39,594 nt of DNA, from the NCBI RefSeq assembly GCF_000621865.1, contig NZ_KK211361.1, positions 41,032 to 80,625 of the forward strand, given 5' to 3'. The notes beneath the pieces are model-generated. The model did not search any database, was not told the origin of the DNA, and worked only from the letters and a program-made list of their open reading frames with translations. Source of the stretch: Pseudobutyrivibrio sp. MD2005. GTDB taxonomy: Bacteria; Bacillota; Clostridia; Lachnospirales; Lachnospiraceae. A program made the position numbers and the translations under genes. Shown here piece after piece: positions 19,165 to 28,415 of this stretch (positions within the stretch are counted from its first letter, which is position 1; every line of letters begins with the position of its first letter).

Positions 19165-20079
19165 TCAGAAAATTAATAATAAAATCACGATTATGAGCTG
19201 CATCAACAAAAAATCGTTGCGCATAAGCCCAATTGCCTTTCGTATATCACAAGCTTCTGGCTCTTTGTCCATATCTCCCACGGTTTTATCCTTAAGGGCG
19301 ATACCTAATGCTCCTGCAAAAGCAGATATGGCTTTTACACCATCTCTCAAGTGTATGTATCTGGCATTTCTTCCATGAAAGCCACCAAATGTGTATCTGG
19401 CAGCAAACACTGTAAGTGCCCCGCTAAATCTTGCTGGCCAGTAGCTCACCGCCCAACTCAGCTTTGCACCGTAGTAACCAAAATGCATATATCGGCTGTT
19501 CTTATAGCCAACCACCTGATCTATTATATCTATTGACCGATATAAAAATCCGCCAACAGGACCAAACAAAAACATAATGACTAGAGGGGAAATCAGCCCA
19601 TCGGAAGTCTCGTTAGCCAGATAAGTAATTGTCTCTGCTGTGACCTCTGACTCATCTTCTCCCTTTGACTCTCTCCCTGAAAACAACTCATAAGAGTGCT
19701 TCATTTCTCTTATTCCGCAGCCGTAATAATCGGCCATAACGCCCTTTGCTCCGTAGTACAGGTATTTTCCATCTATACATAGATATGTAGCAAAGGCTTC
19801 AAACAAAACTCCAAGCCATGGAGCTATGTCATAAAACAACAAATTAAAAAATGTGACTGTTGCAAATACCGGCACCAAAACAATTATGATAAGCCACATT
19901 CCTAGGCTTCTTTGTTTGGCAGGCTCTAGCAAAATGAGTTCATCCCCAAGCAAAGCCCTATCTAAGTGCTTTACCAGCTTCTTAATGGAATCAAAAGGAT
20001 TCCATATGCTATATATCCTTCCAAAAATGAAGTCTAATATTGTTCCTATCAAAAGTGCCCACAAATGATACTTAAACAT
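19165..20079 (-). CDS. CobD/CbiB-like cobalamin biosynthesis membrane protein, divergent
   Basis: Resembles adenosylcobinamide-phosphate synthase (CobD/CbiB), a membrane enzyme that attaches aminopropanol phosphate to cobyric acid. Several hydrophobic segments are present over 304 residues. Family-like landmarks are LDFIFG near the N-terminus, GRE at 135-137, NETSDG at 156-161, a GYKN block at 191-194, and WPAR at 214-217. Some signature positions differ: the usual GDP-HPV, NTLDSM and DDxxNY patterns read GRIYSIWNPF, DIIDQV and SWAVSY. It may be a divergent enzyme or a paralog with another substrate. No other cobalamin genes are nearby. It follows the OGG gene by 17 bases. Confidence 0.7.
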   Translation of the reverse strand: MFKYHLWALLIGTILDFIFGRIYSIWNPFDSIKKLVKHLDRALLGDELILLEPAKQRSLGMWLIIIVLVPVFATVTFFNLLFYDIAPWLGVLFEAFATYLCIDGKYLYYGAKGVMADYYGCGIREMKHSYELFSGRESKGEDESEVTAETITYLANETSDGLISPLVIMFLFGPVGGFLYRSIDIIDQVVGYKNSRYMHFGYYGAKLSWAVSYWPARFSGALTVFAARYTFGGFHGRNARYIHLRDGVKAISAFAGALGIALKDKTVGDMDKEPEACDIRKAIGLMRNDFLLMQLIIVILLLIF

Positions 20080-20096
20080 TATTCATCCCCGATTTA

Positions 20097-20933
20097 TTAC
20101 TTTTTCCTCTTGTGGTAAAACTGCAGCTGCTGAACATATCCCTGATATCCAGCATATTTTTCATTTACATAAGAAAGATATTCATCCTTGGTATATCCAC
20201 TATAATCCTCGGATATTATCTTTTTCATCCATGTATCTATAGGATAACTTTCCATGAAATGAAAACCATAAAGCATAATGCAGTTAGCCACCTTAGGCCC
20301 GATGCCTTTGATTTTAAGAAGGCTTGCCATTGCCGATTCATAGCTCATTTCACTGATATTTTTGATATCAAGGCTACCCGCAAGCACCTGCTTTGAAATG
20401 CCGATGATGTAATCCGCCCTGTACCCAAGGGCTGTGCCATCCATAAGCTCCGCCTCTGGGACATAAGCTAATGTCTCAGCCTTTGGAAAATGTATTCCAT
20501 CTGAATATCTATCACACAATACCTGGATAGATTTTTTAATCTTAGGAATATTGTTGTTTTGGGAAATAACATAAGAAATAAAAACTTCCCACAAATCCTG
20601 CCTTAGAATCCTCATTCCAAAGGAATCCTTTAGAGCATCCTTCAAAAACTTATCGTCAGATTTTCGTATCTTATCATTAAAAGCTACATAGTCTGTCGCA
20701 AAATCAAAATAACTTTGCCAGAAATCCCACTGATTTTCCTCGCAGGCAAAGTCCCATGTATCTCTTTCTTTATTTAAATAGAAATAAACATCGTTATCTC
20801 CAGAGCAGGCACTATAGGTATCAGGCATGCCATCTGCCCCCTTAGTCTCCCGCTTCATTCTGAACACCTGTCCAGAATTCATTATTACCTCTGGATTAAA
20901 TTCCTCAGCTGTAAGCTTCTTGCTAAAAACCAT
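20097..20933 (-). CDS. ogg: 8-oxoguanine DNA glycosylase (OGG type, HhH-GPD)
   Basis: Base-excision repair glycosylase/lyase predicted to remove 8-oxoguanine. The N-terminal SGQVFR motif and the helix-hairpin-helix LLKIKGIGPKVANCIMLYGF are typical of bacterial OGG proteins. Lys214 (in GPK) is the expected Schiff-base residue and Asp233 (in PIDTW) the catalytic acid, as in OGG1. The 278 residues cover both the N-terminal OGG domain and the HhH-GPD domain. Its ATG lies one base past the stop of the metallo-beta-lactamase-fold gene (TAG-A-ATG), so translation is coupled. An alkylpurine glycosylase of the same superfamily is less likely because of the OGG N-terminal domain. Confidence 0.88.
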   Translation of the reverse strand: MVFSKKLTAEEFNPEVIMNSGQVFRMKRETKGADGMPDTYSACSGDNDVYFYLNKERDTWDFACEENQWDFWQSYFDFATDYVAFNDKIRKSDDKFLKDALKDSFGMRILRQDLWEVFISYVISQNNNIPKIKKSIQVLCDRYSDGIHFPKAETLAYVPEAELMDGTALGYRADYIIGISKQVLAGSLDIKNISEMSYESAMASLLKIKGIGPKVANCIMLYGFHFMESYPIDTWMKKIISEDYSGYTKDEYLSYVNEKYAGYQGYVQQLQFYHKRKK

Positions 20934-20934
20934 T

Positions 20935-21696
20935 CTAATCCTCTAACTCAAAAATCATATTTTCCCTGTCTATATCGATTATCCTATCCTTTAATGTAGA
21001 TATGTCAGGACGATTTTTGAATCTTTCAATCCATTTATAATCTCCCCACATATGCATTGGGAAAATGTATTCGCACTCAAAATTCTTAACGAAATAATCG
21101 AGTCCTAAAAAGTATCCATCCTCTCCCATTCTTGGGTCAAGGACAACAAATGCAATATCGATTCGTTTATTAAGAAGCTGTTTTAAAGCCCTTTTATACT
21201 CTCGGCCATAGACTTCGCCGTAAAGCTCGCCTCTGCCTTCCACATTCCACCAGCTCAAATCTCCAGCATGATAGATGCGCTTTCCTGCAACATTAACCAC
21301 AAAAGCCACACCTGCATCTGTTGAGCGAAGCGTCACAATTTCCATGTCATCCACCTTATATTTAGATAGAGGCTTCACGAATTGGATCTTATCCTTTACA
21401 GATATATCAATTCCATTTCTAATGAGGAAATTCTTTCCAAGCCTGATATCCTTCGAAAGAATAAACTTTACATCATAGCCTTCCTCTGCAAACTTGAGAT
21501 TCTGCACCCACCAGTGATCCTTATGACAATGACTTGCAAAAACGTATAGCTTTTTATCTTTTGAAAGTTCTGGCAGCCCGCCGGCATAATTAACCACATC
21601 CGCTACCACTTCTTTATTGAAATAATCAAATAATAAATATCTATCATCAAGTTCCACAACAAAACTGCTGTGCATCAAATAATATACCTTGTACAT
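20935..21696 (-). CDS. Metallo-beta-lactamase-fold hydrolase
   Basis: A 253-residue cytoplasmic metallohydrolase of unknown substrate. Metal-binding motifs are SHCHKDHW (His56, His58, Asp60, His61), HAGD with His143 and Asp146, and a late His215 in PMHMWGDY. It resembles UlaG/YycJ-like and L-ascorbate-6-phosphate lactonase-like folds but cannot be placed precisely. It is the first gene of a three-gene operon with the OGG glycosylase and the CobD-like gene. GGGAG precedes the ATG. An extended -10 sequence (TGGTAAAAT on the minus strand, 21731-21739) about 35 bases upstream is a likely promoter. Confidence 0.8.
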   Translation of the reverse strand: MYKVYYLMHSSFVVELDDRYLLFDYFNKEVVADVVNYAGGLPELSKDKKLYVFASHCHKDHWWVQNLKFAEEGYDVKFILSKDIRLGKNFLIRNGIDISVKDKIQFVKPLSKYKVDDMEIVTLRSTDAGVAFVVNVAGKRIYHAGDLSWWNVEGRGELYGEVYGREYKRALKQLLNKRIDIAFVVLDPRMGEDGYFLGLDYFVKNFECEYIFPMHMWGDYKWIERFKNRPDISTLKDRIIDIDRENMIFELED

Positions 21697-21845
21697 TAAA
21701 TTCTCCCAAACATAATATCTAATAGATTTTATTTTACCATAAATTACAATAAAAAAAAGGATTTACACAGTCTTTGAGTATTGCAGCAAACATCTTACAA
21801 TGCTAGCATATAATAGCAAAAATAAAAATTTTTAAGGATATAAAT

Positions 21846-23123
21846 ATGAACAATCAAGAATTTAAAGAAGAATTTATTCACAAGGTAGATCACAACAGCC
21901 ACCGCGCCCTTTCTGTTATAGGATGGACCGCCGCTGCCATTTTTATTGGAATCGTGGTGGGGCTTTTCGCCACAGCCTTTGGACTATCCATGCGTTTTGT
22001 AGTAGAGACTCGAAGCAAAATCAAATGGCTGATTTTCTTATTACCAATAGGTGCCGTCCTAATCACTTTCATATACAAAAAAGTTCTCAAGGTAAAGGAC
22101 AGCGGCACAAACATAGTCATCGCTGCAATCCAATCAGACGAACGCCTTCCATTCAGACTTGCTCCACTAATTTTTGTAGCAACACTCATCACACACTTTG
22201 TAGGTGGTTCTGCTGGTCGTGAGGGTGCTGCCCTTCAGATGGGCGGTGCCATAGGCAACGGAATCGGCCGAGCCCTCAAGCTCAATTCCACCAACAAAAA
22301 GACAATGATTATGTGCGGCATGAGTGCAGCCTTCTCTGCCCTTTTCGGCACACCGATGGCTGCCGCAATCTTTTCAATGGAAGTCATCTCCGTAGGAATC
22401 ATGCACTACGCTGCACTTGTTCCTTGCGTTATCTCTTCACTGGTCGCACGCTTCATCGCTGCATACTTTGGACTAGGCTCTGAGATATACAAAATCCAGC
22501 TTATACCTACATTCACAGTTAAGTCTGCCATTATGATTTCCCTCTTCGCCATAGTTTGTGGTTTCGCATCAATACTATTCTGCACCATGCTCCACAAATA
22601 CGAAGAGTTCCTTTCATCTAAAGTTCCTAACCCATACATTAAAGCAGTAATCGGCGGTACATCAGTCTTACTTCTTACTCTAATCGTAGGCAACCAAACC
22701 TACAACAGCACTGGCTCTGCAATCATCGCATCATGCTTTACCGGTGCCAGCATCAGCCTTTGCACATTCATCCTAAAAATGGTTTTCACCACTCTTACAC
22801 TATCCTGTGGATACAAAGGTGGCGAAATCGTTCCAACTTTATTTATTGGTGCAACCCTAGGCGCTGCCGTAGGCCAGCTCATCGGAGTATCGCCTTCACT
22901 CTTGGCAGCCGTAGGCATGGGCGCCCTCTTCTGCGGCGTCACCAACTGCCCAATCTCCAGCCTACTTATTTGCTTTGAGCTCTTCGGATACGAGCCTATG
23001 CCTTACTTTCTCCTGGCTGTAGCCTTCAGCTACTGGGTATCAGGATACACTGGCCTCTACCGCGCTCAAAAAATCGTCTATAGCAAATACCGCAGCAACT
23101 ACATCGACAAAAAAGTTGACTAG
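21846..23123 (+). CDS. ClC-family anion channel or antiporter, CLC-F-like
   Basis: Polytopic inner-membrane anion transporter of 425 residues. The ClC gating motif is GGSAGREGAALQMGG, with Glu127 as gating glutamate. The block SAAFSALFGTPMAAAIFSMEV and GGEIVPTLFIGATLG correspond to the two other conserved anion-site segments. The usual GSGIP reads DSGTNI. In my reading LPFRLAPLIFVATLITHFVGG before GREG is more like the fluoride-exporting CLC-F branch than chloride ClC proteins; this is inferred from motif memory. AAGGA precedes the ATG. A weak TTGAGT-N16-TACAAT promoter may lie about 60 bases upstream. No fluoride riboswitch is seen. Confidence 0.85.
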   Translation: MNNQEFKEEFIHKVDHNSHRALSVIGWTAAAIFIGIVVGLFATAFGLSMRFVVETRSKIKWLIFLLPIGAVLITFIYKKVLKVKDSGTNIVIAAIQSDERLPFRLAPLIFVATLITHFVGGSAGREGAALQMGGAIGNGIGRALKLNSTNKKTMIMCGMSAAFSALFGTPMAAAIFSMEVISVGIMHYAALVPCVISSLVARFIAAYFGLGSEIYKIQLIPTFTVKSAIMISLFAIVCGFASILFCTMLHKYEEFLSSKVPNPYIKAVIGGTSVLLLTLIVGNQTYNSTGSAIIASCFTGASISLCTFILKMVFTTLTLSCGYKGGEIVPTLFIGATLGAAVGQLIGVSPSLLAAVGMGALFCGVTNCPISSLLICFELFGYEPMPYFLLAVAFSYWVSGYTGLYRAQKIVYSKYRSNYIDKKVD

Positions 23124-23266
23124 GCACCCGCAATCTCCACTATGACACCTATTTGCTATTCTGGGGCCTGGACCTCCTCCACTGTAGGAACCGGGGCATC
23201 GCCTGCGGCTAAAGATTATCTAGGTGCCAAGTGTCGCATTTTTTATTGCGCGTGTTCTTTTGATTC
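23124..23266. other. Non-coding gap after the ClC gene
   Basis: No gene was found. GGCACC near 23125 is complementary to GGTGCC near 23223, and a T6 run follows at 23239-23244, so a weak terminator for the ClC gene is possible. The T run at 23239 is not directly behind a strong stem. Confidence 0.3.
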
Positions 23267-23603
23267 TTTGCAATTGTGCGGTACAGTTTGTTGTACACAG
23301 ACACACAACAAAAATAGAAAAGGCCATCAATACAATCTTAGGACTAATTGCGTGATTTTGAAGTGAGCCTAGAAAAATAGAAGCAGGTTTTGAAATATAT
23401 AGGTATGCGCTGCCATGGACGGCAGCGCAAGTGCGTAAGCGACAGGACGTCGCATGGAGCACGGTACCTAGATATTCAAAACCTGCTTCGTTATTTTTCT
23501 TGGTGAACGGAGTATGAACGCAATTAGCCTAAGCATTGTTTGATGGCCTTTTAGAAACTCTATAGTGTCTGTGTACAGCAAACTGTAGTGGCACAATTGC
23601 AAA
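23267..23603. repeat. 337-bp imperfect inverted repeat with branched apex
   Basis: The two halves pair over most of their length: TTTGCAATTGTGC 23267-23279 with 23591-23603 (13/13); 23282-23304 with 23565-23587 (22 pairs plus one G-U); 23318-23353 with 23518-23552 (few bulges); 23380-23394 with 23475-23489 (15/15); TAGGTA 23400-23405 with 23465-23470. Internal loops separate the helices (13 against 12 and 19 against 19 bases). The apex carries two hairpins: TGCGCTGCC/GGCAGCGCA (23406-23429) and a GTGC/GCAC stem with inner GCGAC/GTCGC (23431-23462). It lies between convergent genes, one base from the alpha-galactosidase stop codon. Candidates are a miniature inverted-repeat transposon or a structured RNA. 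I do not recognise the family. Confidence 0.75.
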
Positions 23604-23604
23604 C

Positions 23605-25938
23605 CTAGCACTTTTCTACGAAGTAGAGGCGGCCTCCGAAGTCTGAGAGGTAGCGTGAGGCCAGGTTTTCGCCGCCTTCAAAGCTTTGGTTGAGCTTTAC
23701 GCCATGGGAGTTTAGGGTGTCTCCGTAGGCTACGTAGTTTTCGGTGACCCCTGGTTTCTTTGTGTACTTTGCGTCTATTCCGCTTGCTATAGCGCCTTGC
23801 ATGATAGGTATAGGTGCGATTGCACTTACAAGGCTTCCTATTCCTTTTGGTGTGCAATCTAATGTGTAGCCAAAGAAATTGTATTTAGCGTCTGCGTCAA
23901 GTCCGGTGAGTTCTAGATCAAGCTGCTGTTCGCCAGCTTTTATCTCCTGCTGCATCAACATTGCGATTGCAGTATTCTTGTCTTTATCCACAATGCTCCA
24001 TTGATAGATATTGTCGGCTCTGTGTCGGTAGAAATCGCCAAACTGTAATGTCTTGCGATACTTTTTGTATAGGTCGATTTGAGCCTTTACTGCTGCAATA
24101 TCCTCAGCTTTCATATCGTTTAAGTTGAGCTCGTATCCTAGTACTCCAAAGCTTGCGACCGAAAATCTAGACTCAATTGGTGTAGTGCGAAGAGTCTGGT
24201 GATTAGGGCAGGCAGATACGTGTGCAGTGTATGTGCTCTGAGGGTAGCCATATGAGTAGCCATCCTGTATTGCAAGCCTGCTGACAGCGTCTGTGTTGTC
24301 GCTGGCCCAAATCTGTGGATAGTAGCATAAAGCGCCTAGATCGAATCTGTTGCCGCCAGCGGCGCATCCCTCCACCAATATGTTTGGGAACTTTTCAGTA
24401 AGAGTCTTTAGCATCTTGTAAAAACCGAGTACATATCTGTGCCCTACCTCCTGCTGTTTGTCGGCAGGAAGATACTTAGAATAGTAATCAGAAAAGTTTC
24501 TGTTCATATCCCACTTAATATAAGATAAGCCTGGAGTCGCAAACACTTCAGTCATTACATCAATCATGTAGTCTACAACTGTAGGATTGCATAGATCAAG
24601 TATGCGCTGGAAACGTCCTTCCGAGTGGTTCATGCCAGGTATGTCCATAGCCCAATCAGGATGCCTGCGATATAGCTCACTGTCCACATTTATCATCTCT
24701 GGCTCCACCCAAAGTCCAAACATCATTCCTAAGTCAGTAATCTTCTTTGCAAGGCCAGCTAGACCGCCAGGAAGCTTCTTTTTGTTTACGATGTCCCAGT
24801 CACCTAAAGCCCGGTGATCATCGTTTCGCTCTCCAAACCATCCGTCATCCATTACGAAAAGCTCGATGCCGGCATTTTTGGCAGTCTTAGCAAGCTTCAC
24901 AAGCGAGTTTTCTGTGAAGTCAAAATATGATGCCTCCCAGCTGTTGATAAGCACTGGGCGCTCCTTTTTCTTCCATGGTCCACGAGTGATGTGCTCTCTT
25001 ACAAATTCGTGCATGTTAAGGGACATCTGTCTGAATCCTGCTGCAGAATATGTAAGCACAGCCTCTGGCGCCTCAAATACCTGCTCTGGCTCTAATGTCC
25101 AGGCAAAGTTTCTAGGATTGATTCCATATACCACTCTGGTCTTATTAAATGGCGATACTTCTGTAGCCGAATAATGGTTGCCAGAATATACCAAATTGAA
25201 TCCCCATACGCTGCCAGTCTCTTCTGTGGAATCTGCGCTTGAAACCATAAATAATGGATTGCAACGGTTTGAGCTTGTTCCAGTAAATGAGCCATTGACA
25301 AACTTTCCTGCTGGAAGAATGACATCGCTCTTATTCATCTCTTTTGTCCATCCTCCGTGGAAGGATGTGATTTTCATTCCAGTAGCCTCAAAATCCACAA
25401 GCATAGAGAGCATTCTCGTAAGCTTAACAGGCTCCTTTGAAGTGTTTATAAACTTGGCTGAACGTGTAATAACATCGCAATCTTCAAACACCGAATAAGA
25501 TAGAATCAGAGTAAAACCACGGTTTCTATCCTTGCATGTGATATTAAGTGTCTCCACTTTTCCAGTCTCATCATAAGAACTTGGCAATGTCTTAAAATCA
25601 GGCTTTCCCTGAATGATTTCATATGAATCATACACAAAATCCAGTGTTGTGCTGCCATCAGCGCACACCGCCTCTATCATAGGCTCTCTGAAATCACCCT
25701 TTCCGATAGTAGACACTTCTAAGCAAACATCCTCAAGTGACAAATTAGGATGTGCCTCATCGTATGCCACAGTATTTCCTGGCGCTGTGGCCTTGTCTAT
25801 CATAAATGTTGATAATTCCTCTGTATGAAGCTTTCTTCCGTAATACATATGGATAAGCTGTCCCGTTTCTATCACTCTGAATCCATATGTAGTATTTTTA
25901 GTATTTAGTAAAAATATCCTTCCATCAGCTTTTATCAT
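23605..25938 (-). CDS. Alpha-galactosidase, GH36
   Basis: Intracellular hydrolase of terminal alpha-galactosides such as raffinose or melibiose. The GH36 catalytic domain has LFVMDDGWFGERNDDHRALG, GLWVEPEMI, the nucleophile Asp in YIKWDMNRNFSD (residue 477 from the chosen start), and the acid/base Asp in IWASDNTDAVSR (547). At 777 residues it is typical of Firmicute GH36 enzymes. An ATG exists at 25971 inside the end of the beta-galactosidase gene, but no ribosome site precedes it; GGAGG lies 11 bases before the ATG at 25938, which was chosen. No signal peptide is seen. It is the last gene of the TetR-GH2-GH36 operon. Confidence 0.93.
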   Translation of the reverse strand: MIKADGRIFLLNTKNTTYGFRVIETGQLIHMYYGRKLHTEELSTFMIDKATAPGNTVAYDEAHPNLSLEDVCLEVSTIGKGDFREPMIEAVCADGSTTLDFVYDSYEIIQGKPDFKTLPSSYDETGKVETLNITCKDRNRGFTLILSYSVFEDCDVITRSAKFINTSKEPVKLTRMLSMLVDFEATGMKITSFHGGWTKEMNKSDVILPAGKFVNGSFTGTSSNRCNPLFMVSSADSTEETGSVWGFNLVYSGNHYSATEVSPFNKTRVVYGINPRNFAWTLEPEQVFEAPEAVLTYSAAGFRQMSLNMHEFVREHITRGPWKKKERPVLINSWEASYFDFTENSLVKLAKTAKNAGIELFVMDDGWFGERNDDHRALGDWDIVNKKKLPGGLAGLAKKITDLGMMFGLWVEPEMINVDSELYRRHPDWAMDIPGMNHSEGRFQRILDLCNPTVVDYMIDVMTEVFATPGLSYIKWDMNRNFSDYYSKYLPADKQQEVGHRYVLGFYKMLKTLTEKFPNILVEGCAAGGNRFDLGALCYYPQIWASDNTDAVSRLAIQDGYSYGYPQSTYTAHVSACPNHQTLRTTPIESRFSVASFGVLGYELNLNDMKAEDIAAVKAQIDLYKKYRKTLQFGDFYRHRADNIYQWSIVDKDKNTAIAMLMQQEIKAGEQQLDLELTGLDADAKYNFFGYTLDCTPKGIGSLVSAIAPIPIMQGAIASGIDAKYTKKPGVTENYVAYGDTLNSHGVKLNQSFEGGENLASRYLSDFGGRLYFVEKC

Positions 25939-25958
25939 TGTTGCTAATTCCTCCAATC

Positions 25959-28415
25959 TTAAACCAGGCACTCAGCTGATAGCCCAATTTGAACATCCTC
26001 TAATCCATCGCAGTGAATAGTCAATTTTCCATCTCCATCTTCACCAATAGATTTGATGTATACGCCAGCTGCCCCACCTACAGGCGAAATAGATGTAGGT
26101 CCAATCACTTCAAATGGACCATCCACCTCAAAGCTAATAGGTCGATTAAAGAAATACAGCTGATTATTATTTTGATCTAGTATTTTAATTCTGATATTTG
26201 CCACATCATAAGTATGCCACTCTGTAAGTAATGTGTGGCTGGATTTAATTTCCATATGTGCTTCTGTAACAGCTGCCTTCGTAACAGTCTTTACAGTTTT
26301 GCCATCCTTTATGGCTTCAAATCTATACTCTCTGGATGCATTGCCCCAGTCACCTATGTATTTGCTATAGGTAGCTACAGCCTTACTTGGATTAAAACGA
26401 TGAATTAGTACAAGCTTTAATGCAGTCCACAGCATCGAAGGGCTTATTTTAAATCCTTCGATTGTAAGCTGATTCAACGCCTGCTTAACAAGCTTTGCCT
26501 GCCCCTTTTTAAATTCTCCAGAGTTTTCCACTGCATCACCAATAAAATCATCAATCAAAATTGGTCCATGCTTCATGTTCTCAAACTCACTATCTGCAGG
26601 GGTGTATTCCTTGATAAGCTCATCATTTTTATACATCCTTACTAGATCAGCATTTGTAATGATATATGTCTTACCAAGATTGCTGGCTGGATGCTCGCCT
26701 ATATCAAAGCTGCTTGTTACCTCCAGCACATTTTCACTGTCGGAAAAGGCCGAATACACCGATGCCGCAAGCTTTGGATTCCTAAACATATCCATAACGC
26801 CGTGATAGCACACTCTATCTCCAGAGCCAAAGTCCTTGTGAGTATTGTAATCAAACATGCACCATCCAAAAGCCCCTGCTATATCTGTCTCTTCTGCAAC
26901 AGAATTAAGCACATTTGCATGTCTAATGGCGTGTTCCTGACGATGTTTTTCTGAATCATAAGGCTTTGTCGGATACATGTGGCCATTGTACTCGCTGATT
27001 AAATAAGGCTTTTCCACATCTGATGTAATATCGCTCTTCTTGCGACAGCCTTTATTCTTGCCGGAATGCACAAAATCATTGTATGTATATACATCCTCCA
27101 AAAGGGAGCTCTTTGCAATAACCCTCACTCCTCCTGTTGGACGAGTAGGATCATATTTATGAGCCACATCATTTGTTCGCTTATAAAGCTCATCATCATC
27201 CTGAGATTCATTTATACGAGTTCCCCATAAAATGATTGATGGATGATTTCTGTATTGGACAACCATATCCTTTGTATTCTCTACAGCAATATCCTTCCAA
27301 TCGTTATCGCCAATGTGTTGCCAGCCTGGGATTTCCGTAAACACAAGAAGCCCTAGCTTATCGCACTCGTCAATGAAATACTGAGACTGAGGATAATGAG
27401 AGGTCCTGACAGCATTTACAGCCAACTCTTCCTTTAATATCTTTGCATCCAGCCTTTGCATAGACTCAGGCATAGCATATCCCACATAAGGGTAAGACTG
27501 ATGTCTGTTCAAACCTCTGAGCTTCACCTTACGCCCATTCAAGTAATATCCATTCTTTCTGAATTCCGAGCTTCTAAAGCCGATATTAGCCTCAAACTCA
27601 TCCACCACCTTGTCATCAATAACAAGCTGAGTCTTTACTGGATAAAGCACTGGATTTTCTATATCCCATAGCTTTACAGTAGCCGGTGCAGAGCTGATAT
27701 TAAAAATGTATCCACCCTCAACATGCTCTAATCCCACTACTGGCTGAGAAATGATAAGATCTTCCCCTAGGTACTGCCTAATAAATGCATGGTCATCTAC
27801 AGCCAAATCGTAAATACTATTAGTAATGTAGCATTCTGTCTTTAGAATGCCCTGTACCTTCATCATTTTGATTTGCTTTTTTGTGCGCTTACTTGTAGAT
27901 ACTCTTTCAAGCAATGAAGGCTGTAAAAACACATCAATAAAATGAGTCTTGTCCTTTATCTCAAAATAAACATCTCTATATATACCACCATATGTCATGT
28001 AGTCGATCACATATCCAAAAGGCGGCTGATTTAGCGTCTCCCTTGAATCCACTCTAACGGTGATAAGATTATCTTCTCCATATTTTAGATGCCTTGTGAC
28101 ATTAATAGTAAATGCTGTATAGCCACAGTCATGATGCTTTACATGCTTACCATTAATATAAACATCACAGGCGTGCCCTACGCCTTCAAATGTAAGGAAC
28201 ACATCCTTATTCTTCCATTGTATTGGAGCTGATATACTCTTCTGATATGCACTTACCATCTGATAAATGCTCTCGTCGAAGTATGACGCAGGAGTCTCCT
28301 TTACAGTATGCGGAATATTAATCAAAGTACTTTTCTTCATAGGCACTTCAATCATTTCCTCATCAAATTCTTCGTTAAATCTCCATTTTCTGTCTAGATA
28401 TATTCTTTGTGCCAT
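25959..28415 (-). CDS. Beta-galactosidase, GH2
   Basis: Intracellular beta-galactosidase or related GH2 beta-glycosidase. The N-terminal jelly-roll domain (DRKWRFNEE to about 170) is followed by the Ig-like domain, and the TIM barrel begins near LRGLNRHQSYPYVGYAMP. The acid/base Glu403 lies in WGTRINESQ and the nucleophile Glu475 in ISEYNGHMY. A beta-sandwich region fills the C-terminal 250 residues, for a total of 818. Exact substrate (lactose, galactan or glucuronide) is not fixed by sequence, but the GH36 neighbour favours galactosides. Its ATG directly abuts the TAA of the TetR gene, so translation is coupled. Confidence 0.88.
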   Translation of the reverse strand: MAQRIYLDRKWRFNEEFDEEMIEVPMKKSTLINIPHTVKETPASYFDESIYQMVSAYQKSISAPIQWKNKDVFLTFEGVGHACDVYINGKHVKHHDCGYTAFTINVTRHLKYGEDNLITVRVDSRETLNQPPFGYVIDYMTYGGIYRDVYFEIKDKTHFIDVFLQPSLLERVSTSKRTKKQIKMMKVQGILKTECYITNSIYDLAVDDHAFIRQYLGEDLIISQPVVGLEHVEGGYIFNISSAPATVKLWDIENPVLYPVKTQLVIDDKVVDEFEANIGFRSSEFRKNGYYLNGRKVKLRGLNRHQSYPYVGYAMPESMQRLDAKILKEELAVNAVRTSHYPQSQYFIDECDKLGLLVFTEIPGWQHIGDNDWKDIAVENTKDMVVQYRNHPSIILWGTRINESQDDDELYKRTNDVAHKYDPTRPTGGVRVIAKSSLLEDVYTYNDFVHSGKNKGCRKKSDITSDVEKPYLISEYNGHMYPTKPYDSEKHRQEHAIRHANVLNSVAEETDIAGAFGWCMFDYNTHKDFGSGDRVCYHGVMDMFRNPKLAASVYSAFSDSENVLEVTSSFDIGEHPASNLGKTYIITNADLVRMYKNDELIKEYTPADSEFENMKHGPILIDDFIGDAVENSGEFKKGQAKLVKQALNQLTIEGFKISPSMLWTALKLVLIHRFNPSKAVATYSKYIGDWGNASREYRFEAIKDGKTVKTVTKAAVTEAHMEIKSSHTLLTEWHTYDVANIRIKILDQNNNQLYFFNRPISFEVDGPFEVIGPTSISPVGGAAGVYIKSIGEDGDGKLTIHCDGLEDVQIGLSAECLV

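Noticed and set aside
21697-21845. Fluoride riboswitch before the ClC gene
   Set aside because: The conserved GGNGAUGG core and pseudoknot were not found on either strand.
23144-23220. Short minus-strand frame reading AAGDAPVPTVEEVQAPE, possible gene relic
   Set aside because: Only about 18 codons between stops, with no start or ribosome site; protein-like composition alone is not enough.
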